64,000 nucleotides of DNA. Source: Aggregatimonas sangjinii. GTDB taxonomy: Bacteria; Bacteroidota; Bacteroidia; Flavobacteriales; Flavobacteriaceae. Shown here one piece after another: positions 25,183 through 34,565 of this stretch. The stretch lies in NCBI RefSeq assembly GCF_005943945.1, contig NZ_CP040710.1, forward strand, positions 445,001 to 509,000. The letters run 5' to 3'. Under the pieces are notes generated by a model. That model saw nothing but the letters and a program-made list of their open reading frames with translations. It did no database searches and had not been told where the DNA came from. Made by a program: the position numbers and the translations under genes. Position 1 is the first letter of the stretch. Every line of letters begins with the position of its first letter.

Positions 25183-26457
25183 CTACATAATATCCAACAA
25201 GCGTTCCAGTGCCATTCCACGACTTCCTTTAATTAGAATAGTACTTTTTTCAATAGGATGTTCCCCTAAATGTAGGGACAACAATTCAAAGGAATCAAAA
25301 GTCGGCAAGGAGGTGTTAGTCCCATCAAAATTTTTTCCGACCAGAAAAACGTGTTCAAACTTCATATCGGCGGCTAGATCGGCTATTTTTTGATGTTCTT
25401 CCGGGGCGGTCGTTCCCAGTTCGAACATGTCTCCAAGAAAGGCGGTTTTACGTTTAGCTTCCATAGTGGCAAAATTTTCCAAAGCGGCCTTCATACTCGT
25501 CGGGTTGGCATTGTAGGCGTCCAAGATAATATGGTGTCCGTTCTTTTCCAGAAGTTGCGATCGGTTATTATCGGGCACGTAGTTTTCCAATGCCTGTTTG
25601 ATATCTGTTAGGGGTACATTAAAATATTTCCCTATGAGAAGGGCCGCACAACAATTGGTGAAATTATAGCTGCCGATAAGTTTTGTTTGGATTGCCACAT
25701 CTTCCGCTTTCAGATGTACAAAAGGGTCTGCCCCCAAAAGCTTGATTTTGAAATAGTCCTGCTTTTCCGTGCTGAATCCGTATTTGCGGATGTAGCTTCC
25801 CAGCTTCTCCAATTGAATGGAATCATCCGCATTCATAAAAACGGATTTCCCGTTCGCGATAAGATAATCATATAGTTCGCTCTTACCTTTGATAACGCCC
25901 TCAACACCGCCAAAACCTTCTAAATGCGCTTTTCCGAAATTCGTGACATAACCAAAATCGGGTTGGGCTATTTCACATAAAAATGCAATTTCTTTCTGGT
26001 GATTGGCACCCATTTCAACAATTGCGATTTCCGTATCGGGCATTATGGAAAGCAGTGTAAGCGGCACACCAATATGGTTGTTCAGATTGCCTTTGGTGGC
26101 TACCGTTCTATATTTTTTGGCGAGTACCGTATTGATTAACTCCTTGGTGGTCGTCTTGCCATTGCTCCCAGTTAGGCCTATAATTTTTGCTTCGCAGTGG
26201 TTTCGATGAAAACAGGCCAGTTCCTGAAGAGCTGTGAGCACCTCCCCTACAAGTATGGTCCGGTCTGAGGTATGATACTTTTCTTCGTCCACAACGGCGT
26301 AAGCAGCACCTTTTTCCAAAGCCTGGGCCGCATATTCGTTTCCATTGAAATTATCCCCTTTCAAGGCAAAAAAGATACAGTGTTCTTCGATTTTTCGGGT
26401 GTCGGTAGATACTATGGGGTGGGCTAAAAAAAGATGGTGTAGCTGCGTAATCGTCAT
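25183..26457 (-). CDS. murF: UDP-N-acetylmuramoyl-tripeptide--D-alanyl-D-alanine ligase
   Basis: 424 residues from MTITQLHHLFLAHPIVSTDTR. Last cytoplasmic ligase of peptidoglycan precursor synthesis. Mur-ligase marks: DTRKIEEHCIFFALKGDNFNG, P-loop GLTGSNGKTTTKELI, EMGANHQKEIAFL, TNFGKAHLEGFGG and the C-terminal DAYNANPTSMKAALENF. A longer reading to 26514 overlaps the gldJ terminator and is rejected. It is convergent with the cusAB pair; the short gap 25124-25182 has a 7-bp inverted repeat (ATCTAAC/GTTAGAT) that may end one of the transcripts. Confidence 0.96.
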   Translation of the reverse strand: MTITQLHHLFLAHPIVSTDTRKIEEHCIFFALKGDNFNGNEYAAQALEKGAAYAVVDEEKYHTSDRTILVGEVLTALQELACFHRNHCEAKIIGLTGSNGKTTTKELINTVLAKKYRTVATKGNLNNHIGVPLTLLSIMPDTEIAIVEMGANHQKEIAFLCEIAQPDFGYVTNFGKAHLEGFGGVEGVIKGKSELYDYLIANGKSVFMNADDSIQLEKLGSYIRKYGFSTEKQDYFKIKLLGADPFVHLKAEDVAIQTKLIGSYNFTNCCAALLIGKYFNVPLTDIKQALENYVPDNNRSQLLEKNGHHIILDAYNANPTSMKAALENFATMEAKRKTAFLGDMFELGTTAPEEHQKIADLAADMKFEHVFLVGKNFDGTNTSLPTFDSFELLSLHLGEHPIEKSTILIKGSRGMALERLLDIM

Positions 26458-26470
26458 AAGGTAAAAATAT

Positions 26471-26503
26471 AAAAAAAGCCCTGACGATGGAGTCAGGGCT
26501 TTT
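26471..26503 (-). terminator. Terminator of gldJ
   Basis: Perfect 12-bp stem (AAAAGCCCTGAC with GTCAGGGCTTTT, loop of 6) followed on the minus strand by a run of seven T, 20 bases after the gldJ stop and before the murF start. Strong intrinsic terminator. Confidence 0.92.
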
Positions 26504-26522
26504 ATCTTTCTCAAGCAATTTC

Positions 26523-28190
26523 TTATTTTGCTTTCTTTCCTCTAGGAGTTTTGTTCTTTGTCTTTGATTTTGAACCTACTCTTGACATGGCACATCTAAA
26601 ACCGATATAATCCGTAGCCATATATTGTGGCAGGTATCTACGTTGTGCAGGGTCTAACCAATAGGCTCTATCTCTCCAGGAACCACCTTTGAACACACGT
26701 ACTTCATCATTGATCAAAGTTGACCTGTTGTTCGATTTGTCGTACTGGCGAACAATATTACCAGTTGAATCGCGCTCTACGCTATGTTTCGGAGAATCGT
26801 ACATTTTTCGGGCATCCTCTCCTTCTTCCTCATCGCTAAAACGATCAAAGAATCTTGAAGAACTTGGGTCTCCATCGCGATAGCCTCGGTTATCACTGGT
26901 GTCGAAATTGGTCCTCAAATACGTTTCATTCTCATCTACGGGAACCATTTTAAGTTCTCCTGGAAGGTTTACGGCAACAACTTTCCCGTTGGGTAGGGTA
27001 TCGAACATGACCGAGTCACGTAGTACGTTTACCTTGCCGTCTTCACCAATGGCCGTTTTCATATAAATGTTTCCACGGTAGTAGTTGAAGTCACTGATTT
27101 CGTCGTCAACGATCGGGCGATACACATCGGCCACCCATTCGGCAACATTTCCTGCCATATCATATAATCCTAAATCGTTCGGCTTGTACGACATAACCTC
27201 TGCAGTAATATCAGCACCATCATCAGACCATCCTGCGATTCCGCCGTAATCACCCTTACCCTGCTTAAAGTTGGCCAACTGATCACCGCGACCTACGCGT
27301 TGTCCGTTTCTGGTATAGTCACCATCCCATGGATATTTTTTTCTACCACGGTAATTATTGTATTCTCTTGTACCTTGATTCGCTTGTGCTGCATATTCCC
27401 ACTCCGTTTCGGTAGGTAGGCGATATTCAGGAGCTATGACGCCACTACTTCGCTTGGCAAAAACATTTACGCTATCCTTTTTGTTATTTCCTTGTAGCGA
27501 ATCGATTTGACCGTTGTACACAGACTCGGGCCTGTTTAGATACGCCTCGGTGCTGAATGTTCCGGCAACCTCTCCAGAAGCGGCCTTGTATTTGGCGTCT
27601 TTCGCCAAATAACCTTCTTTTTCCAACAATACTTCATTTACGCGATCGGTTCTCCATTCCGCAAATTGGGTAGCCTGAATCCAGTTCACACCTACTACGG
27701 GATATTCTGCATATGCAGGATGTCTGAGATAATTGTTCGTCATGGTCTCATTAAAGCCCAATCGGTTTCTCCAAACTAGGGTATCAGGCAGTGCTCCTTT
27801 GTAAATATTGGTATACAATGGATTTTCCGGTGGATACACGGTTTTTAGATAATCGAGGTATTCCAAATACATCACGTTGGTTACCTCTGTCTCGTCCATA
27901 TAAAAAGACTGTACGTGCTGTGAGGTAGGCGTGTTATCCCAGTCATGCATTACATCATCCTGTACTTTTCCTTTGGTGAACGTACCACCTTCTACGAATA
28001 CCAAGCCAGGAGAGGTCTCCTGTTCTTTAAAATCCGTGTTGTATTGGAATCCTCCTTCCTTGGCATTGATTTTCCACCCTGTGGCTCTGGATACATCTTT
28101 GGAAGAGCCAGACTTTTTACAGCTGGTTACTGTAAAGCCACCTGCGACGACCGCACAAGAAAGTACAACTTTGATAAACTGTTTTTTCAT
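26523..28190 (-). CDS. gldJ: Gliding motility lipoprotein GldJ
   Basis: 555 residues. Lipoprotein signal MKKQFIKVVLSCAVVAGGFT followed by lipobox VTSC. The rest is an FGE-sulfatase (SUMF1-like) fold: PGLVFVEGGTFTKG, MDETEVTNVMYLEYL, YRLPTETEWEYAAQ, GLYDMAGNVAEWVADV, and VFKGGSWRDRAY. GldJ is needed for gliding and for stability of GldK-type T9SS parts at the cell envelope. The C-terminus is strongly basic. Own terminator downstream; divergent from porV. Confidence 0.96.
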   Translation of the reverse strand: MKKQFIKVVLSCAVVAGGFTVTSCKKSGSSKDVSRATGWKINAKEGGFQYNTDFKEQETSPGLVFVEGGTFTKGKVQDDVMHDWDNTPTSQHVQSFYMDETEVTNVMYLEYLDYLKTVYPPENPLYTNIYKGALPDTLVWRNRLGFNETMTNNYLRHPAYAEYPVVGVNWIQATQFAEWRTDRVNEVLLEKEGYLAKDAKYKAASGEVAGTFSTEAYLNRPESVYNGQIDSLQGNNKKDSVNVFAKRSSGVIAPEYRLPTETEWEYAAQANQGTREYNNYRGRKKYPWDGDYTRNGQRVGRGDQLANFKQGKGDYGGIAGWSDDGADITAEVMSYKPNDLGLYDMAGNVAEWVADVYRPIVDDEISDFNYYRGNIYMKTAIGEDGKVNVLRDSVMFDTLPNGKVVAVNLPGELKMVPVDENETYLRTNFDTSDNRGYRDGDPSSSRFFDRFSDEEEGEDARKMYDSPKHSVERDSTGNIVRQYDKSNNRSTLINDEVRVFKGGSWRDRAYWLDPAQRRYLPQYMATDYIGFRCAMSRVGSKSKTKNKTPRGKKAK

Positions 28191-28212
28191 AATTAGGACT
28201 TGAGTTCAAATA

Positions 28213-28246
28213 CCCGAAACATCACACTCTTCGGGTTGGTTTCGGG
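28213..28246 (-). other. Hairpin in the gldJ leader
   Basis: CCCGAAAC (28213-28220) pairs perfectly with GTTTCGGG (28239-28246) around an 18-base loop, 23 bases upstream of the gldJ start. No U-run follows, so it is not a plain terminator. It could stabilise or regulate the gldJ mRNA or be an operator. Confidence 0.45.
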
Positions 28247-28644
28247 ATTGTATTTTAATTGATTAAATGTCACTTTCGGCATATAAAACGATGATTTGGG
28301 GATAATATTACATGGTGTAAAAAAATATTTTCCAAATCCCTTTCGCCTCAAATATAAAGATGGCGACAATGTGGTTTACATTCATAACGATACAAATGAC
28401 ATAATATTATCGTTTCGGAATTTTTATTCGGTAACGGCAAAAAAACGTATTTTGCAGCCGTTAACCTTTAAGGTAGAAAATATATAAAACGGTAGCGTAG
28501 CTGAAAATTTAGCGTTTGGACTAAAAAATCGGATACACATTATAAGATATCATTAAAATCGCCGTTTATCTTGATAATATAGGTAGCATTACACGTTAAT
28601 CGAGCGTGTTTTTGATAACTGACTAAATCTTTTAACGTAAACCA
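28247..28644. other. AT-rich divergent gldJ/porV gap
   Basis: About 400 bases of low-G+C sequence between the two divergent genes. No convincing gene is present; one 63-codon frame with a TTG start has no recognisable features. In many Flavobacteriaceae the T9SS sortase gene porU lies at exactly this place; I see no remnant of it. Confidence 0.6.
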
Positions 28645-29796
28645 ATGAGAAAATTCGCACTACTGATGCTTTTGGCCGTTGCCTCGCAATTAACTGCCCA
28701 AGAGCAGAACAGAGTAATTACCACAGCGGTACCCTTTTTGACCATTGCGGCCGATGCACGTGCGGCTGGTATGGGTGATATGGGGGTGGCCACCTCCACA
28801 GATGCCTATTCGCAACAGTGGAATCCGGCCAAATTCGCCTTTGCGGAGCGAAAGATGGGAATCGGCCTGGGCTATACCCCGTATTTAGAAAGTGTTATCA
28901 AGGATATCGGATTATTACAAGGTAGCTATTTCAATAAAATAGACGACAATAGTGCCTTCGCGGTTAGTTTACGCTATTTTACCTTGGGTGAAATAGAACT
29001 TAGACAGACCATCAATGAACCCGGTACAAGGGTCAAACCCAATGAATTGGCTTTCGACGGGTCTTATTCCTTAAAATTGAGCCCGACTTTTTCAATGTCG
29101 GTAGCTGGGCGGTACATTCGCTCAAACCTAAAATTACCACAACAAACATCTGGAATCGATTCACAGGCAGCCAGTGGTTTTGCCGTTGATGTCTCGGGTT
29201 ATTATCGATCACGTGAAAAGGCGTACAGTAGTTTCGATGGCCGGTGGAGAGCTGGTTTTAACCTGGCCAACCTTGGTGGAAAGATTCAGTATGACGAAGG
29301 CGGACAGGAAAACTTCTTGCCTACCAACTTAAAGTTCGGTTTAGGATTCGATATGATTTTAGATCAGGACAATACAATTGCCTTTACTTCTGAATTCAGT
29401 AAATTGTTGGTGCCCACGCCAAAAGATTTCGATAATGATGGTGATATTGATGGTGCCGATAACGACGAATACCAGAGTATTAGTTTCTTTGAAGGGATGT
29501 TCAAATCTTTTGGTGATGCACCGGATGGTTTCAGCGAAGAGTTAAAGGAATTTACATGGGCATTGGGTGCGGAATATGTATATCAGGATTCGTTTATGAT
29601 CCGCACAGGATATTTTAACGAGAGCTTGGATAAAGGTGCCCGCAAGTTTTTCACTTTGGGTGCGGGCTTTAAATTTAACGTGGTACAAATAGACCTTTCT
29701 TACCTGTTCTCGACATCTCAAATTAAAAATCCTTTAGAAAATTCATTACGTTTCTCACTTGCTTTTAATCTAGGTGAGGAGATGTTCAACGACTAA
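28645..29796 (+). CDS. porV: Type IX secretion outer-membrane protein PorV
   Basis: 383 residues. Signal peptide MRKFALLMLLAVASQLTAQ, then the PorV/LptO start VITTAVPFLTIAADARAAGM-GDMGVAT, followed by a FadL-like beta-barrel with alternating strands and a C-terminal strand ending LRFSLAFNL. PorV is the outer-membrane shuttle that collects T9SS cargo from the translocon and delivers it to the sortase PorU. The start is supported by a standard signal peptide. Divergent from gldJ; followed by a terminator. Confidence 0.95.
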   Translation: MRKFALLMLLAVASQLTAQEQNRVITTAVPFLTIAADARAAGMGDMGVATSTDAYSQQWNPAKFAFAERKMGIGLGYTPYLESVIKDIGLLQGSYFNKIDDNSAFAVSLRYFTLGEIELRQTINEPGTRVKPNELAFDGSYSLKLSPTFSMSVAGRYIRSNLKLPQQTSGIDSQAASGFAVDVSGYYRSREKAYSSFDGRWRAGFNLANLGGKIQYDEGGQENFLPTNLKFGLGFDMILDQDNTIAFTSEFSKLLVPTPKDFDNDGDIDGADNDEYQSISFFEGMFKSFGDAPDGFSEELKEFTWALGAEYVYQDSFMIRTGYFNESLDKGARKFFTLGAGFKFNVVQIDLSYLFSTSQIKNPLENSLRFSLAFNLGEEMFND

Positions 29797-29816
29797 ATCA
29801 AAGTATTTAAAAATTA

Positions 29817-29850
29817 GACAAAACCTGCCTTTGTGCAGGTTTTGTCTTTT
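29817..29850 (+). terminator. Terminator of porV
   Basis: Perfect 12-bp stem GACAAAACCTGC/GCAGGTTTTGTC with a 6-base loop and TTTT, 20 bases after the porV stop. Confidence 0.88.
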
Positions 29851-29923
29851 AGAAGAGGATTTATATTCCGAATAATGTAAAAATAGCCTACCTTTTGGTT
29901 CTTGAATTTCTCGATTCGACCAT

Positions 29924-30409
29924 ATGAAAAAAACCAAGATATCGTTTCAACTCTCCACCTTCGAAACTATCGAAGCCTTGTCCGTTCCTGATATAAACCT
30001 CATGAAATCGGCCGTTGCGGCCAGGCAGAAAGCCTACGCACCATATTCCAATTTCCAAGTAGGTGCTGCGGTACTATTAGGCAATGGTAAAATTGTTATC
30101 GGCAACAATCAGGAAAACGCATGTTACCCTTCGGGACTTTGTGCGGAACGTGTCGCTATTTTTCAGGCAGGGGCATTGTATCCCGATGAAACGATCAAGG
30201 CAATTGCGATATCGGCAACTTCACGGAAGTATACGGTCGATTCACCGGCAGCACCCTGTGGTAATTGTAGGCAGTCGATATCGGAATATGAGGTGCGTCA
30301 AAAAACGCCTATTGCCATCCTGATGATGGGAGAAACCGGACCGGTTTTCAAATGCGATGCCATTGCCGATCTGCTTCCCTTGACCTTTACAAATTCTTTT
30401 TTGAAATAG
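29924..30409 (+). CDS. cdd: Cytidine deaminase
   Basis: 161 residues. Pyrimidine salvage enzyme converting cytidine and deoxycytidine to uridines. Zinc site: CAERVAIFQAGA (Cys plus catalytic Glu) and PCGNCRQSISE (two Cys), the all-cysteine tetrameric type. N-terminal YAPYSNFQVGAAVL is the substrate loop. cdd next to porV and pdhA is the common order in Flavobacteriaceae, which supports the idea that this segment is otherwise conserved. Confidence 0.95.
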   Translation: MKKTKISFQLSTFETIEALSVPDINLMKSAVAARQKAYAPYSNFQVGAAVLLGNGKIVIGNNQENACYPSGLCAERVAIFQAGALYPDETIKAIAISATSRKYTVDSPAAPCGNCRQSISEYEVRQKTPIAILMMGETGPVFKCDAIADLLPLTFTNSFLK

Positions 30410-30511
30410 CTGTTCATTGCTTGGCAGGACTACCCTTAATGTGCACTATTCAACAGCATTTTTTTATTCAAACCTTTTTCTACAATTTTTTTTCACTAAT
30501 GATTTAATACG

Positions 30512-30519
30512 TATTTTTG
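30512..30519 (+). promoter_or_regulatory. -7 element for pdhA-pdhC
   Basis: TATTTTTG matches TAnnTTTG about 65 bases before the chosen pdhA ATG at 30584. It also argues against an upstream start at 30533, which would leave almost no leader. Confidence 0.5.
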
Positions 30520-30583
30520 TTTTTCGATTTTTTTGGTTTCGTCCAAGTCGAGATTGATAAGAATTCTTCAAATAAAGGAATCA

Positions 30584-31582
30584 ATGGAAAAAATCACCAA
30601 GGAAGTTTATCTCAAATGGTACGAAGACATGTTATTCTGGCGTAAGTTCGAGGATAAGCTTGCCGCAGTTTACATACAACAAAAAGTAAGAGGATTTCTT
30701 CATCTATACAACGGACAAGAAGCGGTCTTGGCAGGGGCTTTGCATGCCATGGATTTGACCAAGGACAGAATGATCACAGCCTACAGAAATCACGTGCAGC
30801 CTATTGGTATGGGGGTAGACCCCAAAAAGGTAATGGCTGAACTTTACGGTAAAGTCACGGGAACTTCAAAAGGTATGGGTGGTTCTATGCATATTTTTTC
30901 CAAAGAGCATCGTTTTCACGGCGGGCATGGTATCGTAGGGGGGCAGATTCCGTTAGGTGCGGGAATGGCCTTTGGGGATAAATATGCAGGTAGGGATAAT
31001 GTGACAATTTGTTACATGGGCGATGGGGCCGTACGGCAAGGATCGTTGCATGAAACCTTTAACTTGGCAATGCTATGGCAACTTCCGGTGGTCTTTGTTT
31101 GTGAGAACAATGGGTACGCCATGGGAACATCCGTAGCGCGAACGTCGTATTCCACTGAGATTTGGAAACTGGGTCTTGGCTACGAAATGCCATGCGGTCC
31201 TGTTGATGGCATGGATCCGGTAGTCGTTGCGGAGGAAATGCACAAGGCCATCGAACGTGCGCGTAGTGGTGGTGGGCCAACTTTCCTTGAGATGAAGACC
31301 TACCGATACCGAGGTCACTCAATGTCAGATGCGCAACACTATAGAACCAAAGACGAAGTCGAGGAGTACAAGAAGATAGACCCGATCACTAAAGTATTGG
31401 ATGTTATTAAGGACGAGGATTATGCGACGGATGCTGAAATCGAAGCAATAAATAAAAGGGTGAAAAAAATGGTTTCCGAATGTGAGAAGTTTGCAGAGGA
31501 GTCCGATTATCCACCGGTACAACAATTATACGACATGGTTTATGAACAAGAAGATTTTCCGTTCGTACCACATAAATTATAA
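30584..31582 (+). CDS. pdhA: Pyruvate dehydrogenase E1 component subunit alpha
   Basis: 332 residues from MEKITKEVYLKWYEDMLFWR. Thiamine-diphosphate enzyme decarboxylating pyruvate. TPP motif GDGAVRQGSLHETFNLAMLW-(x)-LPVVFVCENN is clear, with the phosphorylation-loop-like YRGHSMSDAQHYR near the end. The E2 gene follows after 4 bases. The partner E1 beta gene is not between them and not in this window, which I recall is normal for Flavobacteriia. A longer frame from 30533 is rejected on family length. Confidence 0.95.
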   Translation: MEKITKEVYLKWYEDMLFWRKFEDKLAAVYIQQKVRGFLHLYNGQEAVLAGALHAMDLTKDRMITAYRNHVQPIGMGVDPKKVMAELYGKVTGTSKGMGGSMHIFSKEHRFHGGHGIVGGQIPLGAGMAFGDKYAGRDNVTICYMGDGAVRQGSLHETFNLAMLWQLPVVFVCENNGYAMGTSVARTSYSTEIWKLGLGYEMPCGPVDGMDPVVVAEEMHKAIERARSGGGPTFLEMKTYRYRGHSMSDAQHYRTKDEVEEYKKIDPITKVLDVIKDEDYATDAEIEAINKRVKKMVSECEKFAEESDYPPVQQLYDMVYEQEDFPFVPHKL

Positions 31583-31586
31583 GTAA

Positions 31587-33251
31587 ATGGCAGAAGTAAT
31601 AAATATGCCCCGTTTGAGCGATACCATGGAAGAAGGTACCGTTGCCAAATGGCTAAAACAAGTCGGGGATACCATAGAAGAAGGGGATATTTTGGCAGAG
31701 ATCGAAACCGACAAGGCGACGATGGAGTTTGAATCCTTCCATGAGGGTACCCTATTGCATATCGGTATTGCGGAAGGTGATGGAGCTCCCGTAGATACAC
31801 TTTTGGCCATTATCGGGGAAGAAGGAGAGGACATTTCCGGCTTATTGAACGGTACCAACGTTCCTGCAGAGGAGAACGAGGCCAACGAAAAAGCGGAAGA
31901 TACCAAGAAGGAAGAAACGACGTCGGAAGAAAGTAAATCCTCTGATGCACCGGCTAGTATTCCAGAAGGTGTCGAGGTAATAAAAATGCCAAGGTTGAGT
32001 GATACCATGGAAGAAGGTACCGTTGCGTCCTGGTTGAAGAAGGTAGGTGATACCGTAGAAGAAGGTGATATTCTTGCGGAAATCGAAACCGATAAAGCTA
32101 CGATGGAATTTGAATCCTTTTATTCTGGAACCTTATTGTTCATCGGAATTCAAGAGGGAGAATCTTCGCCTGTTGACGCCGTATTGGCCGTCATAGGTCC
32201 GGAAGGCACCGATGTAGATGCGGTACTCAATGCCGATTCTTCTGAAGGCAAGCCGGAAGCCTCAAAAGCTGATGGGAAGACCGAAGCTACCGAAGAGAAA
32301 GAAACGGAATCAAAGACAGCGACCGACACTTCCAATAAATCGGTTGCGGACGGGCAACGGATATTCGCATCGCCCTTGGCCAAAAAAATAGCGTCCGATA
32401 AGGGTATCGATTTAGCTCAGGTTACCGGATCTGGTGATAATGGCCGTATCGTAAAGAAGGATATTGAAAATTACAAGCCATCGCAGGCAACAACAACTAC
32501 CGCGGCCACCGAGCAGACTGCTAGTTCGTCCGCTGTTGCCGCGCCTCCGGTCAACCTTCCTGTGGGGCAAGAAGGTAGTGAAGAAGTCAAAAATTCCCAA
32601 ATGCGCAAGACGATCGCCAAGCGATTGGCAGAGTCTAAATTTACGGCGCCACACTACTACCTCACCATAGAGGTTGATATGGATAATGCCAAGGCTTCAA
32701 GGGTGCAGATCAACAGTTTGCCGGATACCAAGGTGTCGTTTAACGATATGGTGGTCAAAGCATGTGCCATGGCACTCAAAAAACACCCTCAGGTAAACAC
32801 CACTTGGAAAGGGGATACCACCAAATTCAATCATCACGTGCACGTCGGCGTTGCTGTTGCCGTTGAAGACGGACTTGTGGTACCCGTGCTTAAATTTACC
32901 GATCAAATGACACTGACCCAGATAGGAGCTTCCGTTAAAGATTTGGCAGGACGAGCACGAAACAAAAAGCTAACACCCGCTGAGATGGACGGTAGTACCT
33001 TCACGGTTTCCAACTTGGGTATGTTCGGCATTTTGGAATTTACCTCCATCATCAATCAGCCCAATTCGGCAATTCTTTCCGTAGGGGCGATCGTTGAAAA
33101 ACCAGTGGTAAAAGAGGGCCAGATTGTAGTTGGGAATACCATGAAAATTTCCTTGGCCTGTGACCATAGAACGGTCGATGGAGCCACCGGGGCACAATTT
33201 TTACAAACGTTAAGGGCGTATTTAGAGAATCCGGTAACTATGCTTGCATAA
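31587..33251 (+). CDS. pdhC: Pyruvate dehydrogenase E2 (dihydrolipoyl acetyltransferase)
   Basis: 554 residues. Two N-terminal lipoyl domains (about 1-78 and 130-208), each with the lipoyl-lysine motif ETDKATMEFES; acidic and Ser/Thr-rich linkers; the peripheral subunit-binding domain RIFASPLAKKIASDKGIDLA (about 255-290); an Ala/Thr linker; and the catalytic domain with NSQMRKTIAKRLAESK and the active-site CDHRTVDGATGAQFLQ. It transfers acetyl to CoA and forms the complex core. Followed by a good terminator. Confidence 0.96.
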   Translation: MAEVINMPRLSDTMEEGTVAKWLKQVGDTIEEGDILAEIETDKATMEFESFHEGTLLHIGIAEGDGAPVDTLLAIIGEEGEDISGLLNGTNVPAEENEANEKAEDTKKEETTSEESKSSDAPASIPEGVEVIKMPRLSDTMEEGTVASWLKKVGDTVEEGDILAEIETDKATMEFESFYSGTLLFIGIQEGESSPVDAVLAVIGPEGTDVDAVLNADSSEGKPEASKADGKTEATEEKETESKTATDTSNKSVADGQRIFASPLAKKIASDKGIDLAQVTGSGDNGRIVKKDIENYKPSQATTTTAATEQTASSSAVAAPPVNLPVGQEGSEEVKNSQMRKTIAKRLAESKFTAPHYYLTIEVDMDNAKASRVQINSLPDTKVSFNDMVVKACAMALKKHPQVNTTWKGDTTKFNHHVHVGVAVAVEDGLVVPVLKFTDQMTLTQIGASVKDLAGRARNKKLTPAEMDGSTFTVSNLGMFGILEFTSIINQPNSAILSVGAIVEKPVVKEGQIVVGNTMKISLACDHRTVDGATGAQFLQTLRAYLENPVTMLA

Positions 33252-33286
33252 GGTGTAGTTCGTCGAAAAGCGTCAAACAATACGTT

Positions 33287-33318
33287 AAAGCATCCTTTGC
33301 CTATGGGATGCTTTTTTT
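33287..33318 (+). terminator. Terminator of pdhA-pdhC
   Basis: 9-bp stem AAAGCATCC/GGATGCTTT with a 10-base loop and seven T, 35 bases after the pdhC stop. Confidence 0.88.
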
Positions 33319-33341
33319 ATCTTTAAAAAATTTATGAAACT

Positions 33342-34565
33342 ATGAGAAAAGCAATCGGATTTTTATTGATACTGTTTCTAATGGCCTGTGGGGCTTCCAA
33401 AGTGGACCAAGATGTGACCTTGGTACAACGGCCGGTATACAAAAAGGCTCAAAATATGGAGCGACCCATCGAGGTTATGGATACTCCAAAGGAAGAAGCC
33501 GAGATGATGGAGGAGATGGAAACGGAGGAAGAAGAAATAGGCGAGGAAGAAGCTGAGGTAGCGGAGGAGCAGGTAGTCGAAGAATCTGAAGTGTCCTCTG
33601 AAACTGCACCATCCGGAGAGGAGATGGAAATGTCTTCTGAGGATACAATGGAAAAAGCTCCTATGGCAGAAGCTGCCGTACCAAGTGCGATTACCGGTAA
33701 AGGTCTTTCAACGGCAAGTAACGTCGAGGAAATCATGACTTTTTTGACCGCTGACGAACTACAGGGCCGGGATTCCGGTAGTGAAGGGATCGAGATGGCT
33801 GCCGAATACATCGAAACGGTTTTCAAGAACAACAACATCAAACCTTATTTTGACGACTATCGTGACGAGCTTTCCAATTTTGACAATGCCTTTAATGTTG
33901 TTGGTTATTTAGAAGGCACCGATGACAAATTGAAAAAGGAGTTTATTATCATTGGGGCGCACTACGACCATATCGGTATCATAGAACCTAAGAATGGCGA
34001 TGCCATAGCGAATGGTGCAAATGATAATGCTTCGGGAACTACGACGGTATTAGAGCTTGCCCGATATTTTGGAAATACGGGAAACAATAAGCGAAGTATC
34101 ATTTTCGCTTTGTTCAGCGCAGAGGAAAAAGGACTGTTGGGTTCCAAACACCTGGCCAAGAGGCTAAAGGCTGCCAACCTCAATCTGTACACCATGTTGA
34201 ATTTTGAGATGACCGGTGTGCCTTTGGTGGGTAAGGATTATCTAATGTACGTAACCGGTTTTGAGGAGTCGAATCTGGCCGGAGTTTGCAATATGTACGT
34301 TGGCCGGAATATGATCGGGTATTTGCCCAAGGCCAAGGAATTTAATTTATTTCAACGATCCGACAACTATCCCTTCTATAACGAATTCAAGGTACCGTGT
34401 CAAACCTTCAGCACCTTTGATTTTACCAATTTCGATCATTACCATCAAGTAGGTGATGAAGTGGGTCTGATGAATTTTGACCATATGGCCAAGGTTGTCA
34501 ATCGTTCTATTCCAATGATCGAGAGTATCGCCAATTCGCTTACTAAAATGATAGCGCTCAACTAA
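33342..34565 (+). CDS. M28-family metallopeptidase lipoprotein with acidic linker
   Basis: 407 residues. Lipoprotein signal with lipobox LMACGAS, then a highly acidic stretch (about 45-110, more than half Glu/Asp/Met), then an M28 aminopeptidase-type domain. Zinc ligands are visible in order: GAHYDHIG, NGANDNASGTTT, FSAEEKGLLGSKHL, and the last His in FDHYHQ. Likely an envelope-anchored zinc exopeptidase processing peptides from outside; in Flavobacteriaceae this gene often follows the pdh genes. The SDR gene overlaps its stop by one base. Confidence 0.92.
   Translation: MRKAIGFLLILFLMACGASKVDQDVTLVQRPVYKKAQNMERPIEVMDTPKEEAEMMEEMETEEEEIGEEEAEVAEEQVVEESEVSSETAPSGEEMEMSSEDTMEKAPMAEAAVPSAITGKGLSTASNVEEIMTFLTADELQGRDSGSEGIEMAAEYIETVFKNNNIKPYFDDYRDELSNFDNAFNVVGYLEGTDDKLKKEFIIIGAHYDHIGIIEPKNGDAIANGANDNASGTTTVLELARYFGNTGNNKRSIIFALFSAEEKGLLGSKHLAKRLKAANLNLYTMLNFEMTGVPLVGKDYLMYVTGFEESNLAGVCNMYVGRNMIGYLPKAKEFNLFQRSDNYPFYNEFKVPCQTFSTFDFTNFDHYHQVGDEVGLMNFDHMAKVVNRSIPMIESIANSLTKMIALN

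Noticed and set aside
28296-28487. 63-codon frame in the gldJ/porV gap
   Set aside because: TTG start, no similarity to PorU or any family I know, AT-rich region; most likely chance.
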